Source: Daldinia sp. FL1419 (taxonomy: Eukaryota; Ascomycota; Sordariomycetes; Xylariales; Hypoxylaceae). From it: 64,000 nt of DNA. The stretch is from NCBI GenBank assembly GCA_025201765.1, contig MU623342.1, forward strand, positions 186,001 to 250,000. The letters run 5' to 3'. The position numbers and the translations under genes are program-made. Under the pieces are notes generated by a model. The model saw nothing but the letters and a program-made list of their open reading frames with translations, was not told where the DNA came from and ran no database searches. Below, in pieces: positions 11,887-23,875 of this stretch; the stretch's first letter is position 1; each line of letters begins with the position of its first letter.

Positions 11887-12986
11887 CTACGAGTTTGGTA
11901 GCTCAATCTCAGTGAGCAACACAGCACTCGAATAAATATCCGACTGCCCCAGCGTATCATTCATACTAGTCCCATTCTTCAAATAACAAAAGCCAGCATC
12001 GACTTTAACTATCGTCACTGCTACACAGAAACCGCCACCGACACCGGTCCCGTTCCCCAAGTTGGCGTAGTACGCCGAGTTGTACTACCGTGACAGGTCA
12101 GCACCGAGATGAGGAAAATCAGGGGGGCAAGGGATGTCTCGGGTGAGATTTTGGTAAGACCTAGCTTGACAAAAATTTCGTCTCTTCTTTTTCTCTGATT
12201 AATTTATAAAAAGTGCTTAGAGTCTGAAACACTCATCGGTCGTCACAGAAGGAAAGACAGGAAAGGGGATAGCTCACCTCGGCACAGGCCATCATGCAAT
12301 TCTCGAGAGTTGGCATGAATATGCGTAGGATATCGTGCGTCTGGGATGTTCCCGATGCAACATAATTCGTGTAACACTGCTGTCGAAACTGCTGCCCCTG
12401 CTGTCCCTGTGCGAGCGGAATAGGTTTGCCGTCTACAGCATACGGCGTATACCTCTGTCCGTTGATTTGGGGACATCCACTGTCTGAAGGAAGAGCGGGA
12501 CTGGCTGGTGTCGTCGCTGTCGCAGAAGCCGGTGCAGCTGATGCCGATGCTTGAGGTGAATTTACACCGCTTCCAAAACTCATTTAGCAGGGAAATATGA
12601 AATGAATTAAGTGTCACAAACCCTGATATATTAGATTTTCGTTGCGCAGCTAAACCTCCCCCTATTCCTCCCCCAAGAGCCGCAGCGAGAACAACCACTA
12701 TTATAACAACGATAGCCCAGAATAATGGGACCGTCAATCCCAATATTCGACGCTTCTCTTTATTCTGCACCTCTGGTGCTATTGCTGCTGACACCGGTGC
12801 ATCACCCCAACTCTTCGCTACTGGGGGCCACTCTCCACCTCCCACAGCCGGGATAGTAGCAGATATAGGATGAGGATAATAAGGCGAATCGCTCGGAACC
12901 ACCTCTATTCCATCATTTGGTCCCACCGGATACTTTGGCGCGATATTTTCGCCGTATTCGACGCGGTAACGGTGATTATCCTCCAT
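11887..12986 (-). CDS. Single-pass membrane protein with Cys-rich (apple/PAN-like) ectodomain
   Basis: Three exons (12986-12622, 12578-12278, 12084-11887) give 287 aa in frame. The cytosolic N-terminus of about 85 residues is Pro-rich. One strong TM helix follows (LTVPLFWAIVVIIVVVLAAALGGGIGGGLAA), then a Ser/Ala/Thr/Pro stalk (about 125-155). The outer domain has several Cys, including QQCYTNYV, NCMMACAEYNSAYY, FCVAVTIV and FCYLKNG. Fungal proteins with this layout have a folded extracellular domain on a glycosylated stalk, and the C...C spacing with MACAEYN resembles the PAN/apple-like pattern. Function is unknown; a cell-surface sensor or wall-associated role is only a guess. The second intron is long (193 nt) for this window. 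The splice choice is supported because it restores the conserved Cys pattern through to the stop. Confidence 0.8.
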
Positions 12987-14130
12987 TTTACTCAGGACTG
13001 CGGAACTTCGTAATCATACGATTACAATATAGCTACGCAGACAACATCCATGGTCCCACGCGGGAAGGCAGACAAACCTCTTACAAACCCCATCTCGCAG
13101 TATGCCGGGAAGTAGACAGTATTTATAAAATAGCTTCCTAATATACGTCACACTCCCTTCACAAATGGGAAACACGGGATCCTCCGTCACGAAAATTTCT
13201 ACAGCCGCCGTCTGTTTCCAAGACCAATATTCGACGCTTGTTTGAGACACGGCCGAGAATAGATATTCGTAACCCCCCAGTCGCGCAGGTAAGCCGCCAC
13301 AAAAAGCTAGAGCGAGAATACGACGTTAACAAGCTGTGGCTGTAGCTGACCAGGGATGACTAGCCGAAACCATTCGAGTGTACTACTATCTAGAATATCT
13401 AAAATATCTAAGCAACCTACTTACTCTATAAGCAATACTAAGTATATACACGTAGCTTATATCCATATACTAGACAATGGGCACCGAGATACATCAATCA
13501 AGTGTTTCGTCACATACGCCTACCAGAACAAGGCACACCCTCGTTTCATCACAGAATCTAGATTTAACCCGACGATCCCAGACGCCAAACGAGAATAAAC
13601 TCTGAATAGGCTCACTCCCACAAACCACTGCAACGCAAACAAGCTTTCCCACGCGGCGCCCAGCGCCATAACAGGCCACCACAATTCCATCACCTACATC
13701 GAAGGATTACAGGACCCATAGGACACAACGACAATAGCGTCCTACCCAACTCCTGAAGCTCCCGCGGATGCACGTCAGAACCTCGGGATGAATCGCGATT
13801 GGCCGGTACCGTTGTGCGAAGGAGCCGCAATACGACGTATCGGTGCAGATGCTCCTTTGACGTGATACAAGTAACTAGTGTAGCTACCTACCTACCTACC
13901 TATGTAGGTATAGAGAGGTAAATGCGGCGATCATCGTCGGAGCAGAGGCCGAAAGACTTCAAGAATATAGGAGGGGGGCCTCAAAAGTAGAAATTTAAAA
14001 ATGTAAAATGACTCTTCACGTGCCAAAATTGAAAAGAAGTCGTAGTATAGTATATATAGTTAGTAGTAAATAATTAACAAAAATAAATCGGATTTTATTC
14101 AATTCCTAAAAAGGAAAAAAAATGAATAAA

Positions 14131-14290
14131 TACAAAAAGCTCAGTCGCCACAGACCCCCCGGGGGAGTCGAACGGGCGACCTACGAAAACCCCACCACCG
14201 GAGGTGCAGAGATTTTACTGACAGTTTCCGACGCCTTACAGCGAAGCCACTGGGGGCTTGCTGACTTCAGTCGCATTACTCCAGCCGAAA
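14131..14290 (-). other. tRNA-like/Pol III-like element (weak)
   Basis: On the minus strand GTTCGACTCC (about 14164-14173) matches the Pol III B-box consensus. A loose A-box-like segment (AGCCCCCAGTGGC, about 14248-14260) lies upstream, and a T-run begins just after GACTGAGC (about 14135). The T-stem does not pair well and I could not fold a full cloverleaf, so this is not called a tRNA. A decayed tRNA or tRNA-derived SINE fragment is possible. Confidence 0.25.
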
Positions 14291-14684
14291 GAACGCTCTG
14301 CTGCTATGCTATATAAGTCTTGGGGTGGCAGGTACGAAGTTTGGAAGGTACCCGCGAGGAAGGCACTGTACTAGGAAGTAGGTAGGTAGGCACCTTCGCC
14401 TAAAGTACCGAAAGCCTCTACCTGGGGAACATGTACTTAACCTACCTAGGTACTTGTAGATTCTATTCCCAATGAACTTAAACATCCTGTTTACCTCTCA
14501 TTTTATCTATATGTCCGCCTCCTAGGACCTAGGTAGGTCAGTATCATTGTGTACATCAGGCGCGTAACTCGTATAACACCGCGCGAATGCTACTCTTCCA
14601 ATGACTTCAAAGTGATTAGAGCGGCTTTTTCGCCTAGGACATTATAATTAACATGGAATATTCCACTTGGATCAGCCCCCATTC

Positions 14685-14707
14685 AAAAAAAAAAAAAAAA
14701 AAAAAAA
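14685..14707 (+). repeat. A23 homopolymer flanked by a 7-bp inverted repeat
   Basis: TTGGATC (14668-14674) and GATCCAA (14708-14714) flank the A-run and a short spacer. It could be a retroposed tail or simple slippage. No element body was recognised. Confidence 0.6.
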
Positions 14708-15353
14708 GATCCAATTGCTCTTAGTGACGATTTTATAGATAGTCCAAATGTTTTACTTAGGTACAGCAACGAGTCTGTCATGCTTTTGACGATTGGGTCT
14801 TACTTCTTTAGGGGGCTCTCAATTTCACTCCAGGGTTATCGAAAAGACCAATTATTCATTGAAATGGTTACTTAAGTATAAATATCGTACCTACCTAGGT
14901 ACCTACCTAATATTGATTTTATCTAAGGGGATAGCTGGGGGTTACCAGCATAAAGCTCTGTTACACACTACCCGAAGCATCAGAAAAATGAATAAGAACC
15001 TGCTCGCGAATTAATGAACACGCCGGTTTCCGGGTTATATTATCACTACAAGGTAAGCTGACAACGATGTCTATGGTTAATCTGCTTCTATTACAATCGT
15101 ATGACTACTCTAGCGGGAAGTCTTGGTATAAGTAGCTACTCTCCCCTATTCACAATACGCGATGGTCGTAGTCGTCATCACACGCCCCTATTAGTTTATA
15201 GCCGTATTTTATAATGTCGTAGGTTTTCTATGATCTCCCAAAGTCCCCACCGGATCAGTCGGTGCCGTTTAAGTGCTATGGTTCAAGTTTTCCTCTGTGA
15301 TCCTTCCATGGTTAACTTGGGACTACCCAACCGATACCTTATGTTTACACCTG

Positions 15354-18300
15354 TTACGAAAACACTCCGCCGTCTTCACCACTCGCCATGCGCTTACGCC
15401 TGCTATTAAGGAAAAGATCAACTATCTTCTTGCTCCCTATAGGCTGTGAACTTAGGTCAGCTGCTGGGCTGAGGATACCGGATCCTTGAGCACCATAGGG
15501 GTCAACGTCTGCATTGACGATATCTTTTGGGCTAACATTTTCGGGTTTATTCGATGCCACTGTCCCAGATATACGCTTTGAATCAGTCGAACAATTGTTA
15601 TTTCCTGTCTTTTTGTCGGTCATTAACCCGGGGCCTGGACTCGACGTGGATACGGCATGACTCTTTGATCCTTGCTGTCTCCTTACTAGTTTCCTAGTCG
15701 AGATTGGGGTAGAGATACCGCCAAGAGTGGTAAGTGAAGGCCTATGTGCAAGAGACTTCCAGCGGGTGGAATCAAACGTGCCTTTTCTCATAGGTTCTGT
15801 AGATGTCTTCGTTTCCTGTGTAGATTCCATACTCACTAAAGACGGCGTGGTACGTAGTACACTTTTTGGTGGAATTGCAGGTCTCTCAGGAACCTCGTTT
15901 TCTTTTCCACAATCATAAAGTGGCGGCGCACCTTTCGTAACGTGTCGTGGCGTTTGAGGGGGTTCCCTGGTATTGTTCTCAATTGTCGCGAGTGCACTAT
16001 CCGGCCCCGTTGGTTTATATACTTCTAATGGAGGCTGTTCGTCATCGTCGTTTATCTGGGCTTGTTCGCGGATATGACCAGATGGGCGAGTTGACGGCAA
16101 GGCATATTCGATGACATTTGTGTCAACACGACCAGACGTCCCTTCTAATTTCGAAACATTCGCGGATAACCATGTTTTCCATTCTACAGAACTTGCCGAA
16201 GATGAAACTCTTTCTTTAGGTGGTGGTGGCGGCGGCGGGGTAGGCCTGTAGACCGGGGGATCAACAAATATTGTGGCATCTCCATGGGCAGTTGAATGCT
16301 TTGGCAAATCGCCTGTGGTAGCTAATACGTTGGTATTCAAGGATCTCATCGGTGGATCCTCCGTTGCGCAAGAATACACGCTTTCCGCGTAATACATTTT
16401 CTTATCCACTTCAGACTCACACGTACTGGGGCATCTGATAGGCAGGTTTGTCAGGGAGCGCATCCAAGGATTGAACTCCGGGGACTTAAGTCGCGTGATT
16501 TGAGATTCGGCTTTCATCGAATCCTGAAGCGCACGCCTATATGGGCTTCGAGTACGGAATAGATGACACGTAGGGCTGGCAAAGAAAGCTGAGCTGCGAG
16601 TGGACAACGGCTTTGGCGGCGGTAAGAATTTCTCGGCGTCAGGCACAGGGGTTGACGGGATACCTTTATTAGTGAACCTTTTGGTTTTATTAGCCGTAGT
16701 TGGTATGGAGGATGGCATATGTCTCTCTGTGCTTGGTTTATTGCTGGAGCGGAAAATAGATCTGTCTAGTTCTGCGTCAAGCTTTGGATTGGTTGTAGCC
16801 GAGTTCTTTTCGGCTATATCCAACGAAGCCAGGTCTGAGGCGTCATCCGAAATGACGCGTCGAATGGTTGCTTGGGAAATAGACGATAGATTATCATGAT
16901 CGCGCGAACTACCTCTCAGAGGTACGGTGTCCGCATTGATAAAACTATTAACACTATCTTTCCTTTGGAGTTCACTTCCTCTTGCATGACTCTTTGTATC
17001 TTCAAGCCTTTTCATTAGTGCGGAGTAGATTCTCTGACTGTCAATAGTCACTGGCTGTGGTGGCAATGGTGATTGAAACGAGCGAACACTAGTGTTTGAA
17101 CTGATACCGTAGGAGCTGGCATTAGGCCTTGCTGATGATGAAGAGACATGCATCCCATTTTCTTTTATGACTGACAAGCGTTGCCGGTCCCACTCATTTT
17201 TATGACTATTCAATGTGTGAAGTGTATTAGTATCAGAGTTCGACCAGCTTGTTACACGAGACCTTTCATCCGAGGCTCTCCTTTCGCTCCTTAGGCTCTT
17301 AACACTGCCTTGCCGCGAACGAAGTTGCTGGTATGACGGGACAGCATGTAATGAAGGAACCCCTGAAGGAACGCGCGATATAGCGGCTTCGTCACTTGTA
17401 GGCTCAAACTGGAATCCGTCATCTCTCGCATACCCCAAAGAGGTAGGGTCCATGATATGAGATTTTGTAGCTTCGATCTGTTGAGGAGGAAACTCGGCCT
17501 TATCGGTATCTCCTTTGACTAGATTAAAGAAGCTTTTCAGTTTGTGCTTGAAGCTATTCGAGACCTTTCGGGCCCGATTCCTAAGACTGCCATCTTTGGG
17601 CAATTTCCCATCCATAGCTAAGGTATCATTACTCCCATCTCTCATACTCTTTCTGAGGGACTTGTCAGCGTTGATAGACTTGGAACGAGGAAAGACCGAT
17701 GGTGGTGACTTCATCGGAGCCTCTATTCTGCTCCCAGTCCTCACATTATCGTTACTAGGCAGTCCCATAGGAACACTCCCACGGCGTTTTGAGAACAACG
17801 TCGACTGGTCATAACGGCCTCTTAAGAATGACATAGACTTGGGTGCTTTGAGCTTTGCTATCGGTACATCTTCGTCTACGTTCTTATTTAAGGAACCCGC
17901 AGATATCGATGGGGCCTGATTTATCGTTGCAGATGAAGAGTTTTGATTGTCGCCTTGCGAAACTGTGCTGGACTCAGAACAGGTGAACATCGATCTAGAT
18001 TTTCGAATTTTCCGATAAGATGAAGGGACGGATGCGATGTCGTCTTCTGGCGTATAATACTCCTCGCCTGTAAGGAGTGCATTAATGTAATCGCCCGCTG
18101 CACCTTTGGCTGCAGAGACCATTCCCGCCGCTGAGGCACTGCTTGCTAGTGGAGATCTAGTATTCTTTCCACAAGTTCCACCCTGGGTGATACTAGTTAT
18201 AGAGACCGGCGTAGTATTTCCAACTACAGTATTACTTCGTGTACCACGCGTAGCATTTTCTCGTACAAAGCGAATACTTTGTTGGCGTTTTAAAGGAGAG

Positions 18301-18551
18301 TCACTGTTACGTCTATCCAATGCACCACTAAAACCAGGGGAGCTATTTAGATCGTTGTTTCGCGGTGGCGGCCATAGAGGCGTGTCTGCAGCAGAGCGTT
18401 CTCTAGCCCTCGTAAACGCTTGCGAAGCGGCAGCCTGAGCGTCGCGCTCAGCTGTTTCGGGATGAATATGCTCCAGGCGAACACTTTTCACGGAGGAAGC
18501 TGATTTTCGACGGTCAAGGTTGTGGAACTTTGTACTATTCCGACGGTGCAT
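15354..18551 (-). CDS. Large low-complexity Ser-rich protein, function unknown
   Basis: A single open frame of 1065 aa without introns starts at the ATG at 18551. The N-terminus is basic and Ser-rich (MHRRNSTKFHNLDRRKSASS) and is followed by HIHPETAERDAQAAASQAF, which looks like a short helical motif. The rest is mostly disordered: many RRxS/RxxS sites typical of basophilic kinase targets, Ser/Thr/Pro tracts, and a proline run (PTPPPPPPPKE) near residue 770. There are ordered-looking islands at NPWMRSLTNLPIRCPSTCESEVDKKMYY split around residue 700, and at the extreme C-terminus (KKIVDLFLNSRRKRMASGE). No enzymatic domain or TM segment is visible. The length, lack of stops and codon pattern make it a real gene. 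A scaffold or cell-cycle/polarity phosphoprotein is possible but not demonstrated. I do not recognise a named orthologue. Confidence 0.85.
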   Translation of the reverse strand: MHRRNSTKFHNLDRRKSASSVKSVRLEHIHPETAERDAQAAASQAFTRARERSAADTPLWPPPRNNDLNSSPGFSGALDRRNSDSPLKRQQSIRFVRENATRGTRSNTVVGNTTPVSITSITQGGTCGKNTRSPLASSASAAGMVSAAKGAAGDYINALLTGEEYYTPEDDIASVPSSYRKIRKSRSMFTCSESSTVSQGDNQNSSSATINQAPSISAGSLNKNVDEDVPIAKLKAPKSMSFLRGRYDQSTLFSKRRGSVPMGLPSNDNVRTGSRIEAPMKSPPSVFPRSKSINADKSLRKSMRDGSNDTLAMDGKLPKDGSLRNRARKVSNSFKHKLKSFFNLVKGDTDKAEFPPQQIEATKSHIMDPTSLGYARDDGFQFEPTSDEAAISRVPSGVPSLHAVPSYQQLRSRQGSVKSLRSERRASDERSRVTSWSNSDTNTLHTLNSHKNEWDRQRLSVIKENGMHVSSSSARPNASSYGISSNTSVRSFQSPLPPQPVTIDSQRIYSALMKRLEDTKSHARGSELQRKDSVNSFINADTVPLRGSSRDHDNLSSISQATIRRVISDDASDLASLDIAEKNSATTNPKLDAELDRSIFRSSNKPSTERHMPSSIPTTANKTKRFTNKGIPSTPVPDAEKFLPPPKPLSTRSSAFFASPTCHLFRTRSPYRRALQDSMKAESQITRLKSPEFNPWMRSLTNLPIRCPSTCESEVDKKMYYAESVYSCATEDPPMRSLNTNVLATTGDLPKHSTAHGDATIFVDPPVYRPTPPPPPPPKERVSSSASSVEWKTWLSANVSKLEGTSGRVDTNVIEYALPSTRPSGHIREQAQINDDDEQPPLEVYKPTGPDSALATIENNTREPPQTPRHVTKGAPPLYDCGKENEVPERPAIPPKSVLRTTPSLVSMESTQETKTSTEPMRKGTFDSTRWKSLAHRPSLTTLGGISTPISTRKLVRRQQGSKSHAVSTSSPGPGLMTDKKTGNNNCSTDSKRISGTVASNKPENVSPKDIVNADVDPYGAQGSGILSPAADLSSQPIGSKKIVDLFLNSRRKRMASGEDGGVFS

Positions 18552-19494
18552 TATTGTCCAGAGGATAAGGTATCTGAATAAAATAAGGGTAGAAAACAGA
18601 AACCAAAGAGAGCTATGTAATGGCGTCTACATATGGAAACCAAAAGACAGGGCGCAACCCAGAGATGGATCGATTAAGAAGCCCGTTCGAAATGAAAACT
18701 AACCAAAAAGTCACCGTTTTCAACGCGGAAGATCTCGATTGGAGATTATAGTGCTGAAGTTGGATGAATGCATGTGCTAAGACGGAAATACGCGAGGACG
18801 AGAACATGATGAAATTAGTTAATGCCGCTTCATAATACATAGTATATTCATTAAGGGAAAGAGGAAGGGGCAGGATAATAATCTTGAGATCGTACCTTCT
18901 CTAATACGATGAACGCAAGAGTCGACGAGGAAGTCACAACCGTCCGAGGTACATAAAGCACCTGATACAGGTACAAATATAATGTAGTATGCCGCAGACG
19001 CAAGGCACGCGTCGTACACGCACGACGCGGGTAGGCACATTATAGAATATACATTTACCAATTTACAATTTTACGGCCGGACCATAATAAAATACATATC
19101 CGCTCATCTGCCCGTAGATACACAGGTCAAGTCGTACTTTTGAAGGTAATAGGTAAGCATATAACATTCAAAATTACGCCTTAGAATACAAAGGACACAA
19201 AATCCTTCTAGTAAATGCACAGATTCACATATTACTATATCGACTACGAAAACCCAACGCTTGGAAAAACTCCAGTAGGATTGACAAATTTGTTATTTCG
19301 GCCATTACGAGACAAGCCTAAAAAAGACGTAAACATACTACCGAAGGACCATTTCTGCGTGTACAAATATAATGGCCAAGTCGGCCGAACGCCCCAAAAC
19401 ACTACTCCCAATGATCTATGCCATACTGTGCCAGACTCCCAATATCCAGCGTGTAAGCCCTACTAGGTAGCTAAGGTGACATTATTGCATTACG
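18552..19494. other. Intergenic between the Ser-rich gene and the subtilisin gene
   Basis: This is the promoter side of the 1065-aa gene and the 3' flank of the protease. An open frame at 19215-19466 (+) has no recognisable family and lies in the protease 3' flank, so it is not called. Confidence 0.5.
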
Positions 19495-21145
19495 TTATAC
19501 ACGAAGCTCCTCAAAGAACTCCTTAAGCTCCTCCTCAACGACCTGGTGAATCTTGCTGGAAAGCTCCTCGGCCTTTCCAGAGAGGGAAGAAACACCCTTG
19601 ACAACGGTGCCAGAGACAACGTTGAAGTCATGCTCGATGGCCTTCTCGAGATCCTCGATGCTGATGGTCTTCTCGGCAGGAGTGTCAACAACGTAACCAC
19701 CCTCCTCAACGATCTGGCTGTAGTTGGAGTAACCACCACCGTTCCAGGCAAGTAGGTTAGGGGTGTCCTTGGGAATGTCAGAGAGAGCACCCTTGGTGGC
19801 GATGCTGACGATGTTGGACTTCAACTTCTCAGGAGTAATGTCGGCGAGGCCGTACTCAGAGTCCTTGCTAGGTTGTAGGGAAAGGAAGTAGGCAAGGAGA
19901 CCAGCGATATGGGGAGAAGCCATAGATGTACCGGAAATAGTGTTGATAGCAGTCTTGCTGCCAATCCAGGTCGATTGAATGCTAAGACCAGGTCCGAAGA
20001 TGTCGACACACTTGCCCCAGTTGGAGAAGTACGCACGGCTGTCATCGAGAGCGCTGGCACCGACAGTAACGGCCTTGTCAGCGGCGGCAGGAGAGTACTT
20101 GCAAGCGTCGGCGTTGTCATTGCCAGCAGCAACAGCAAAGTGGAGACCAGCGGAAACAGCAGCATTTACAGCCTGGTCCAAGGAAGGAGATTTACCACCA
20201 CCCAGAGACATGTTAGCGGTGGACCCTTTAAAGCCCTTGCGAGAACCCTTCTTAGCCTTTGCAACCTCTGCCAAGTGCGCCTCAGCAGCCCACTCAACAC
20301 CCTTCATGACATCAGACATGGTACCAGATCCGTTAGATCGCAGGACCTTAACGGCGTGCACATTGGCCTTCTTGGCAACACCGTACTTCTTACCAGCGAC
20401 AGTGCCGGAGCAGTGGGTACCGTGACCATTGCCATCGACATCCTCGTCACCGGCAGGGATAGTCTTGCCCCAAGAGGCACGACCCTCGAAATCAACGTGT
20501 TCAGTGTTGATACCAGTGTCAATAACATAGACGTCAACACCCTCACCACCATCAGCGGCGTAAAGGTATTTGTTGTAGGTACCGAAGGAGAGTTGTTTGC
20601 GGTGAGAGATACGCGCTAAACCCCACGGCGCGTTCTTCTCGAGGTCCGGCTCTTCGCTTCCGAGAGCGTAGACGATAGAGTCTTTCTCGATAAACTCGAC
20701 CTAAAGATTCGATGTTAGTATACATATTCAGGATAACTCAAAAAAATACTAAATTGATACTTACATCAGGGTGTCTTCGGACCTCTTCGATGGTTGAGTC
20801 ATCGAAGTGACCAGAGTATCCTAGGAACTCAGAGCCGATCTTCAGAGTGTGCTTCAATCCCTTGAAGCTGTCGACTACGTCACCGACTAGCGGGATTTGA
20901 CCACGCTTGCGGAGTTCTAATCGTTCATCTTCACGGTCGCCGTGAATCTTCTGAACCCACGAGTGGTGGTCAGCGGCTGAAGAATCGCTCACATGACTCT
21001 TGAACTTGACGATGTATGAGTTGGGGACCTCTTCAGAGGTGGCGGATGATAGGATGGGAGCGGCTCCGTCGTGGATGGTCTCGTAACTGAACGAGGGCGC
21101 TGCAGCTGCAGCGCAGGCAAGAGAGAGGGCGATGAAGCCTCTCAT
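19495..21145 (-). CDS. PRB1: Vacuolar subtilisin-like serine protease (proteinase B / cerevisin family)
   Basis: Two exons (21145-20765, 20700-19495) with a 64-nt intron give 528 aa. The signal peptide MRGFIALSLACAAAAA is followed by an inhibitor_I9 propeptide (NSYIVKFKSHVSDSSAADHHSW). The peptidase S8 domain has the catalytic Asp in VYVIDTGIN (about 188), His in GNGHGTHCSG (about 220), Ser in SGTSMASPHIAG (about 386) and the oxyanion Asn in AAGNDNADAC. An acidic, helical C-terminal tail of about 55 residues follows, as in fungal Pep2/PrbA proteases. The enzyme is made as a zymogen, cleaves its own propeptide, and degrades proteins in the vacuole, including autophagic cargo. Orthologues are known as allergens in moulds. 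Codon use is strongly biased to C-ending codons, consistent with high expression. Long antisense open frames here are by-products of that bias. Confidence 0.95.
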
Positions 21146-23875
21146 ATTGATGATTTGTTGATGGATAATGGAGATTGCTTGCGAACCGATAACAATGCAC
21201 CAGAAAATGATAAGTCTACCTGCGACTTAAAAACTAAGGAAATCCGAGGGAAAATCCGAGAAAACCAAGCTAATGGTGCCCGGTAGGTTTATAAGCATTC
21301 ACACAAAGATGAGATGTGCTTTGTGTTCGATGAGTTGGGGGAGATTGGATGGGTATTAGGAGATGGAGGAAAAGGAAGAAGAGAAGGAAGCTCTTGAAGA
21401 GCGAAAGCGGGATAGATAAAAGGTGGCTGCCATAAGCTAGAGCGCGAGCTTACGGTGACAAGGTACCGACCCTGAGACTGTGTACTAAACTTACACTATG
21501 GCCGGTATGGCTGCCTTCCCCAGCGCGGAGTGGTGCAGGTGACGCACACAGCCGCTGGGCCAACCAGATAAGAACGGAAATGCTAGCTCGCACTGGGGCT
21601 AGCGGCGCAGGCTGACCTTAGAGCTAACCTAAACGAGCTTAGACCCCCTGTTGGTGGAAATCCCCGAGTCTTGGGTACATCGTACCTTGGAGGATAGGTA
21701 CCTACCTTGGAGAACAACCAATCCTTCCATCGTCATCTACCGGGAGTTTTGTTTGTTTGCCCCCTGCTTTAATGCCATTTTCCTCCTTAGTCAAGATGCA
21801 AGTGATTAGGTTCTATTGAACACTTTCATTGGAAACGCTTCAAGTTCCTGATAGTCGTATTTTCCACAGAGAAAATAAGCAGGCTGGTAACTACCGGAAT
21901 CGGAATTAAGCCTACATTCTACGTATGTACATGAGGTATGTACAATTCAGCGATGGTGCGGACCCATCCCAATCGGTTCCGGTTCACGCGGTTGCCGATG
22001 AACACCTAAATAGGAATAGGCAAATTGAATCTGTTGAGTTCCTGTGGCAATTGGTCAGTGATAAGGAATGACCACCTCCTATCCCCTATCTTATCGGCCT
22101 AGCTTCAAAGATACATGCATTACAAACCCGGATAACATAGGTATCAGCATGCATACGTGGATGTCCTACACGGTACGTTATGCAAGCTACCAGGACCCTG
22201 AAAGTGCTACAGATACCTAGATTTGCCGCAGATGCGAAAGGCCTCACGAGAACGAAGATGGTAGATGAAATCTATTAACTTATCTTGTTCCTCGGTCATA
22301 TCTATCTATTGAAACGAACAATGGATTTATGGCGAACTCCTGGAACACACTTCGTTTACAAACGGTTCCTTTAGGTAACTAAAATGTACATTAATTTGGG
22401 TACTTTTAGCTCGTAAGATTCACCTCAGATAACGATGGTATGACACAATCGAGCTAGGGGTAGTAAGGTACCAGCTTGATTGGTTTTGGAAACTGCATTT
22501 GGTATCCGAGCTCTACTTGCTCTACTGACCACTCAACCCATAAGCCCTGCAGCATCAATTTACCACCCTGCCACCCTGCCACCCTGCCAACTCGGGATCA
22601 GCTGCGTGTACTTGACTCAAAACATTGTCTTGGCGAGACGACACGTGCTCTCCTGCTCTACTGAACAACCCTTTTCCCCTTTCTAGAGAACTGGATCAAT
22701 AAAACCATCTAGTTGTGCATCATGCTGGAGGTTGGGCCGTAGACCGCATTATAGACCGCATTATCAGAAATTACGATATGCCAACATTAGAACAGTCGTA
22801 GCTATCTTCATAGGTCTTACATGTGAAACCCTGTCCACTCTGTGTTACTCATCTAGGGAATACTACCCCCACCGACTCGTGAAGAATGACCCAAGTAACA
22901 CTTGCACTGACTATCTGTTCCCTCCATCAACTATGTTCACTTGACTCGAATGAATTGGAGTCTGTGTCTATTGCTATCAATCCCATCGCATTACTTCCCG
23001 AGACATAATAATTGAGCGGCTTGTTATCAATGCAACCTTACTGGACAAGTTCAAACGGTCAAGCAAGCACGTAAGAATGGCATGCGGTTGCATAGCGTAG
23101 TACATACAAATGTAACTGAACGTGACTAAGCTCCGGCTACATATGTGTACCTATATAAGGAGTAGGTATCAGCAATATTTTAGAAATCAGAAGCCAATAG
23201 GATTGAAATAACGAAATGTGCATTAGTGACTTTATGGTAAAACGACCGGTGATGATAAACTTGAAATATTCGAATTTAACTAAGTCGAAAGTTATACTAA
23301 CTATTTAACCCTAACTAACTAGAGGTATCTACCAAACTACTTAGGTAGTATAACTAGTTATCTCAAGTATAACAATGAGAAAAGGCTTCCATGTCTCAGC
23401 TCCGGCAGCTAGCATTGTCCTAACTGAAAGATCAAAGCCTAGAAGTGCATCTATCTTAACTAGGTAATCGGAACTTATCAGTTTACATGTAGCATCTCAC
23501 TTTCGACTAACAGGGCATTCTACAACGTGGAAAGAATAACTGCCTCTTAAATGTTAAAAGGAAGTGATTAGATGCCGGTGCGATAATCATTCGATCGGGC
23601 TTAGATTTCCTTGTTAGACTACCTACCTAACTAAGGGTTTCACTTTTGGGCGGCATCCTGATACCTATTTGATACCTCTTTAATAGAGGCTAGCGTGGGA
23701 AAGGTAGAGAGAGCTCTTGCTGTGTGCAACATCAGTACCTCTTTAGTATCTTAGCACTATGTATACGTGGCTGGTATTGCCGTTTCTTCCGTAATTTCGG
23801 ATTGGACCAAGAATCTAACGCTGCCTCACCTTAATAACTACCTAGTATTGAATATACACTTATGATATAAATGCC
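21146..23875. other. Long intergenic region, no gene seen
   Basis: The first few hundred bases are the subtilisin promoter and 5' UTR. A CCACCCTG x3 tandem repeat lies at 22563-22586. Scattered short frames show no domain. The 2.7 kb may hold unrecognised relics, but none could be supported. Confidence 0.5.

Larger units (their letters stand above)
12987..15353. other. Long gene-poor intergenic region
   Basis: No protein gene is supported. It contains CCTA/TAGG repeats (about 13884-13910, 14371-14394, 14441-14453, 14521-14540, 14888-14908), a tRNA-like stretch near 14131-14290, and an A23 run at 14685-14707. Open frames are short and show no domain. Confidence 0.55.

Noticed and set aside
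19909..20619. Long plus-strand open frame of about 236 codons
   Set aside because: It lies antisense to the subtilisin exon and is explained by that gene's C-ending codon bias. It shows no domain.
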